Source of the DNA: Lophium mytilinum | Taxonomy: Eukaryota > Ascomycota > Dothideomycetes > Mytilinidiales > Mytilinidiaceae | Direction: 5' to 3' | Assembly (NCBI GenBank): GCA_010093605.1 | Contig: MU004191.1 | Location: 233,112-297,111, forward strand | DNA length: 64,000 bases | Part shown: positions 62,233 through 64,000 of the stretch, one piece after another | How positions within the stretch are numbered: position 1 is the stretch's first letter | How the letters are laid out: every line of letters starts with the position of its first letter | Made by a program: the position numbers and the translations under genes | Notes under the pieces: model-generated | Database searches by the model: none | What the model saw: only the letters and a program-made list of their open reading frames with translations | Told to the model about the DNA's origin: nothing

Positions 62233-64000
62233 ATGTCCGAGTTCTCCATGTACCATGCGCTAGGTTCCCCGGTAGGCTCGCCAGGTCTCAACGGCCCGCC
62301 AAACCCCAGGAAGAAAGAAGCTGCCAAGTTCCGGCCTCCTGTGGCTACAAGTCCTGGCGGATACCAGCAAATTGGATCCCCCACATACGGAGCCCCTCCA
62401 AATCAATACATAGGGACGCCCCTCAGTGGCATTCCAGCTACTCCAGCCCAGGAGCAGGGCTACTTCCCCGCTCAACCAGCACCCCCGGCGGCGAACGAGG
62501 CAGAAGTGGCAGGTCTGGCACAACAAATGGGGGGTATGGGTTTGGGATTGGAGGCATCGGGTTACCCGAGGGCGCATAAGAAGAAAGACAGGCATGCATA
62601 TCACAACATTGAAGGACCGGGTGGCAGTTCACAGGCCTTCAATGGCATGCCCCAGGGGGATATGGGAACTCCCACGCAGTTCCTAAACCAAAATACACCT
62701 CAGCTAGGCGGTACACCCCAGTGGGGTAGCCCGCAAGTCACGCCTGCGATGTCCCAGTTCCCAGCAGGAGTCGGGAATCAGTCGTTCACTCCTGCAAATG
62801 CGGCTACTCCTATGCAGCACGCTGCGCGGTCCGGCACTCCTCTAGGCGGAGCTGCGGCCTCCTCTTCGGCAGGTCGCGTGGACCCGGAACATATTCCCAG
62901 TGTACCCAGGTCTCGAGATATACCGGCGAAATATTACCTGGACCACGTGTACCCCACCATGGAGCAGCATCTTCCACCTCCGGCTGCGGTTCCTTTCGTT
63001 GCTTTCGATCAGGGAAACTCGTCGCCGAAATTTGCAAGACTGACTCTGAATAATATCCCCTCCTCCTCGGATGCATTAGCCTCAACTGCTCTACCCCTAG
63101 GTTTGATCCTCCAGCCTCTTGCGCCCCAGCAAGAAGGTGAACAACCAATACCAGTACTCGACTTTGGCGAAACAGGACCTCCGAGGTGTCGGAGATGTAG
63201 AGCTTACATCAACCCTTTCATGACGTTCCGATCTGGGGGTAGCAAATTTGTATGTAACATGTGCACATTTCCGAACGACGTTCCAGGGGAATATTTCTCC
63301 CCAACAGATCCGTCCGGCGTAAGAGTGGACAGACAACAGAGACCTGAACTATCAATGGGGACGGTGGAGTTTATGGTACCAAAAGAATACTGGGCAAAGG
63401 AGCCTGTCGGGCTTCGGTGGCTATTCCTGATCGATGTCAGTGCCGAAGCAGTCAACCGCGGATTCCTTGATGGATTTTGCGAGGGAATAATAAGCTCTCT
63501 ATATGGAAGCACCGACAAACAGCCAGACCAGCCGGACGCTGCAGCTACGCGGAATTTACCAGTCGGCGCAAAGGTAGGCATCGTAACGTTCGACAAGGAG
63601 ATACATTTCTACAACCTTAGTGCTGGCCTTGACCAGGCACAAATGATGGTAATGCCTGATATTGAGGACCCTTTTGTACCACTGAGCGAAGGCCTATTCG
63701 TAGATCCCGAAGAGTCAAAAGCTGTGATCACTTCACTGCTCACGCAGTTACCGAGTATGTTTCGCGAGGTCAAAAATCCAGAGCCAGCCTTATTGCCAAC
63801 GCTCAATGCAGCTGTCTCTGCATTGACTGCAACGGGAGGGAAAATAGTATGCTCCCTAGCTGCTCTTCCCACCTGGGGCCCGGGTGCTCTGTTCATGCGC
63901 GATAATGGAAGTATGCACGCAAGCGACGCGGAGAAAAAACTGCTTACAACGGAGCATCCCGGATACCGCAAGATAGCAACGAAAATGGTCGAAAGCGGGA
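62233..64000 (+). CDS. SEC24: SEC24, COPII coat cargo-binding subunit (5' part)
   Basis: ATG at 62233 (CCAAAATG context) opens a frame of 589 codons that runs off the window without a stop or intron. Residues 1-210 are Pro/Gln/Gly/Ala rich and disordered, as in all Sec24 proteins. DPEHIPSVPRSRDIPAKYYL marks the start of the folded part. The zinc finger is CRRC at 319-322 with CNMC at 341-344, in PPRCRRCRAYINPFMTF. The trunk region begins with GTVEFMVPKEYW, followed by RWLFLIDVSAEAVNRGFLDG. Sec24 pairs with Sec23, packs cargo into vesicles leaving the endoplasmic reticulum, and normally spans about 900-1000 residues, so roughly 350-400 are missing beyond the window. Confidence 0.97.
   Translation, partial: MSEFSMYHALGSPVGSPGLNGPPNPRKKEAAKFRPPVATSPGGYQQIGSPTYGAPPNQYIGTPLSGIPATPAQEQGYFPAQPAPPAANEAEVAGLAQQMGGMGLGLEASGYPRAHKKKDRHAYHNIEGPGGSSQAFNGMPQGDMGTPTQFLNQNTPQLGGTPQWGSPQVTPAMSQFPAGVGNQSFTPANAATPMQHAARSGTPLGGAAASSSAGRVDPEHIPSVPRSRDIPAKYYLDHVYPTMEQHLPPPAAVPFVAFDQGNSSPKFARLTLNNIPSSSDALASTALPLGLILQPLAPQQEGEQPIPVLDFGETGPPRCRRCRAYINPFMTFRSGGSKFVCNMCTFPNDVPGEYFSPTDPSGVRVDRQQRPELSMGTVEFMVPKEYWAKEPVGLRWLFLIDVSAEAVNRGFLDGFCEGIISSLYGSTDKQPDQPDAAATRNLPVGAKVGIVTFDKEIHFYNLSAGLDQAQMMVMPDIEDPFVPLSEGLFVDPEESKAVITSLLTQLPSMFREVKNPEPALLPTLNAAVSALTATGGKIVCSLAALPTWGPGALFMRDNGSMHASDAEKKLLTTEHPGYRKIATKMVESG

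Noticed and set aside
61700-62384. Minus-strand frames upstream of SEC24
   Set aside because: They cover the SEC24 promoter and first codons and have no motif.

Overview
The window is nuclear DNA of a filamentous ascomycete (Pezizomycotina; Dothideomycetes is my guess from style, low confidence). Genes are split by short GT..AG introns, mostly 45-90 bp. Recognisable products are typically fungal: VID27, a fungal-length AP-1 beta adaptin, trehalose-6-phosphate synthase, a Zn2Cys6 regulator and SEC24. A very large AT-rich block carries the signature of repeat-induced point mutation (RIP).

Left gene island (1-20.8 kb): an acyltransferase-3 membrane protein (+), a gene-poor stretch with a degenerate tandem array of about 160-bp units (2.94-5.06 kb), a nine-exon APC-family amino-acid/GABA/choline-type permease (-), about 4 kb without a convincing gene, then VID27 (-), AP-1 beta adaptin (-) and a DEK_C/HIRIP3-like nuclear protein (-).

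Central block (20,800-52,494): a 31.7-kb fossil element bounded by inverted repeats of about 202 bp. The two repeats differ only by about a dozen C/T or G/A transitions and one 1-base indel. CpA and TpG are almost absent inside while CpG survives, so CpA-directed RIP has run close to completion. Through the stops, three ancestral proteins can still be read: a Plavaka-type transposase (+), an SNF2-family ATPase with a Lys/Glu-rich coil (-), and a Tc1/mariner DD34E transposase (-), probably nested. Palindromic repeat clusters and a 910-base assembly gap are also inside. The rest looks like mutated former coding DNA that I cannot assign.

Right gene island (52.5-64 kb): TPS1 (+), an unrecognised 378-aa protein with an internal PPTPVL repeat (+), a Zn2Cys6 transcription factor (+) and the first 589 codons of SEC24 (+, running off the window).

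The fossil element sits in the interval between two divergent genes, 98 bp from the HIRIP3-like start codon and 650 bp from the TPS1 start codon. The host genes look like ordinary housekeeping and metabolic genes without an operon-like theme. The main novelty is the giant TIR-bounded element and its cargo.
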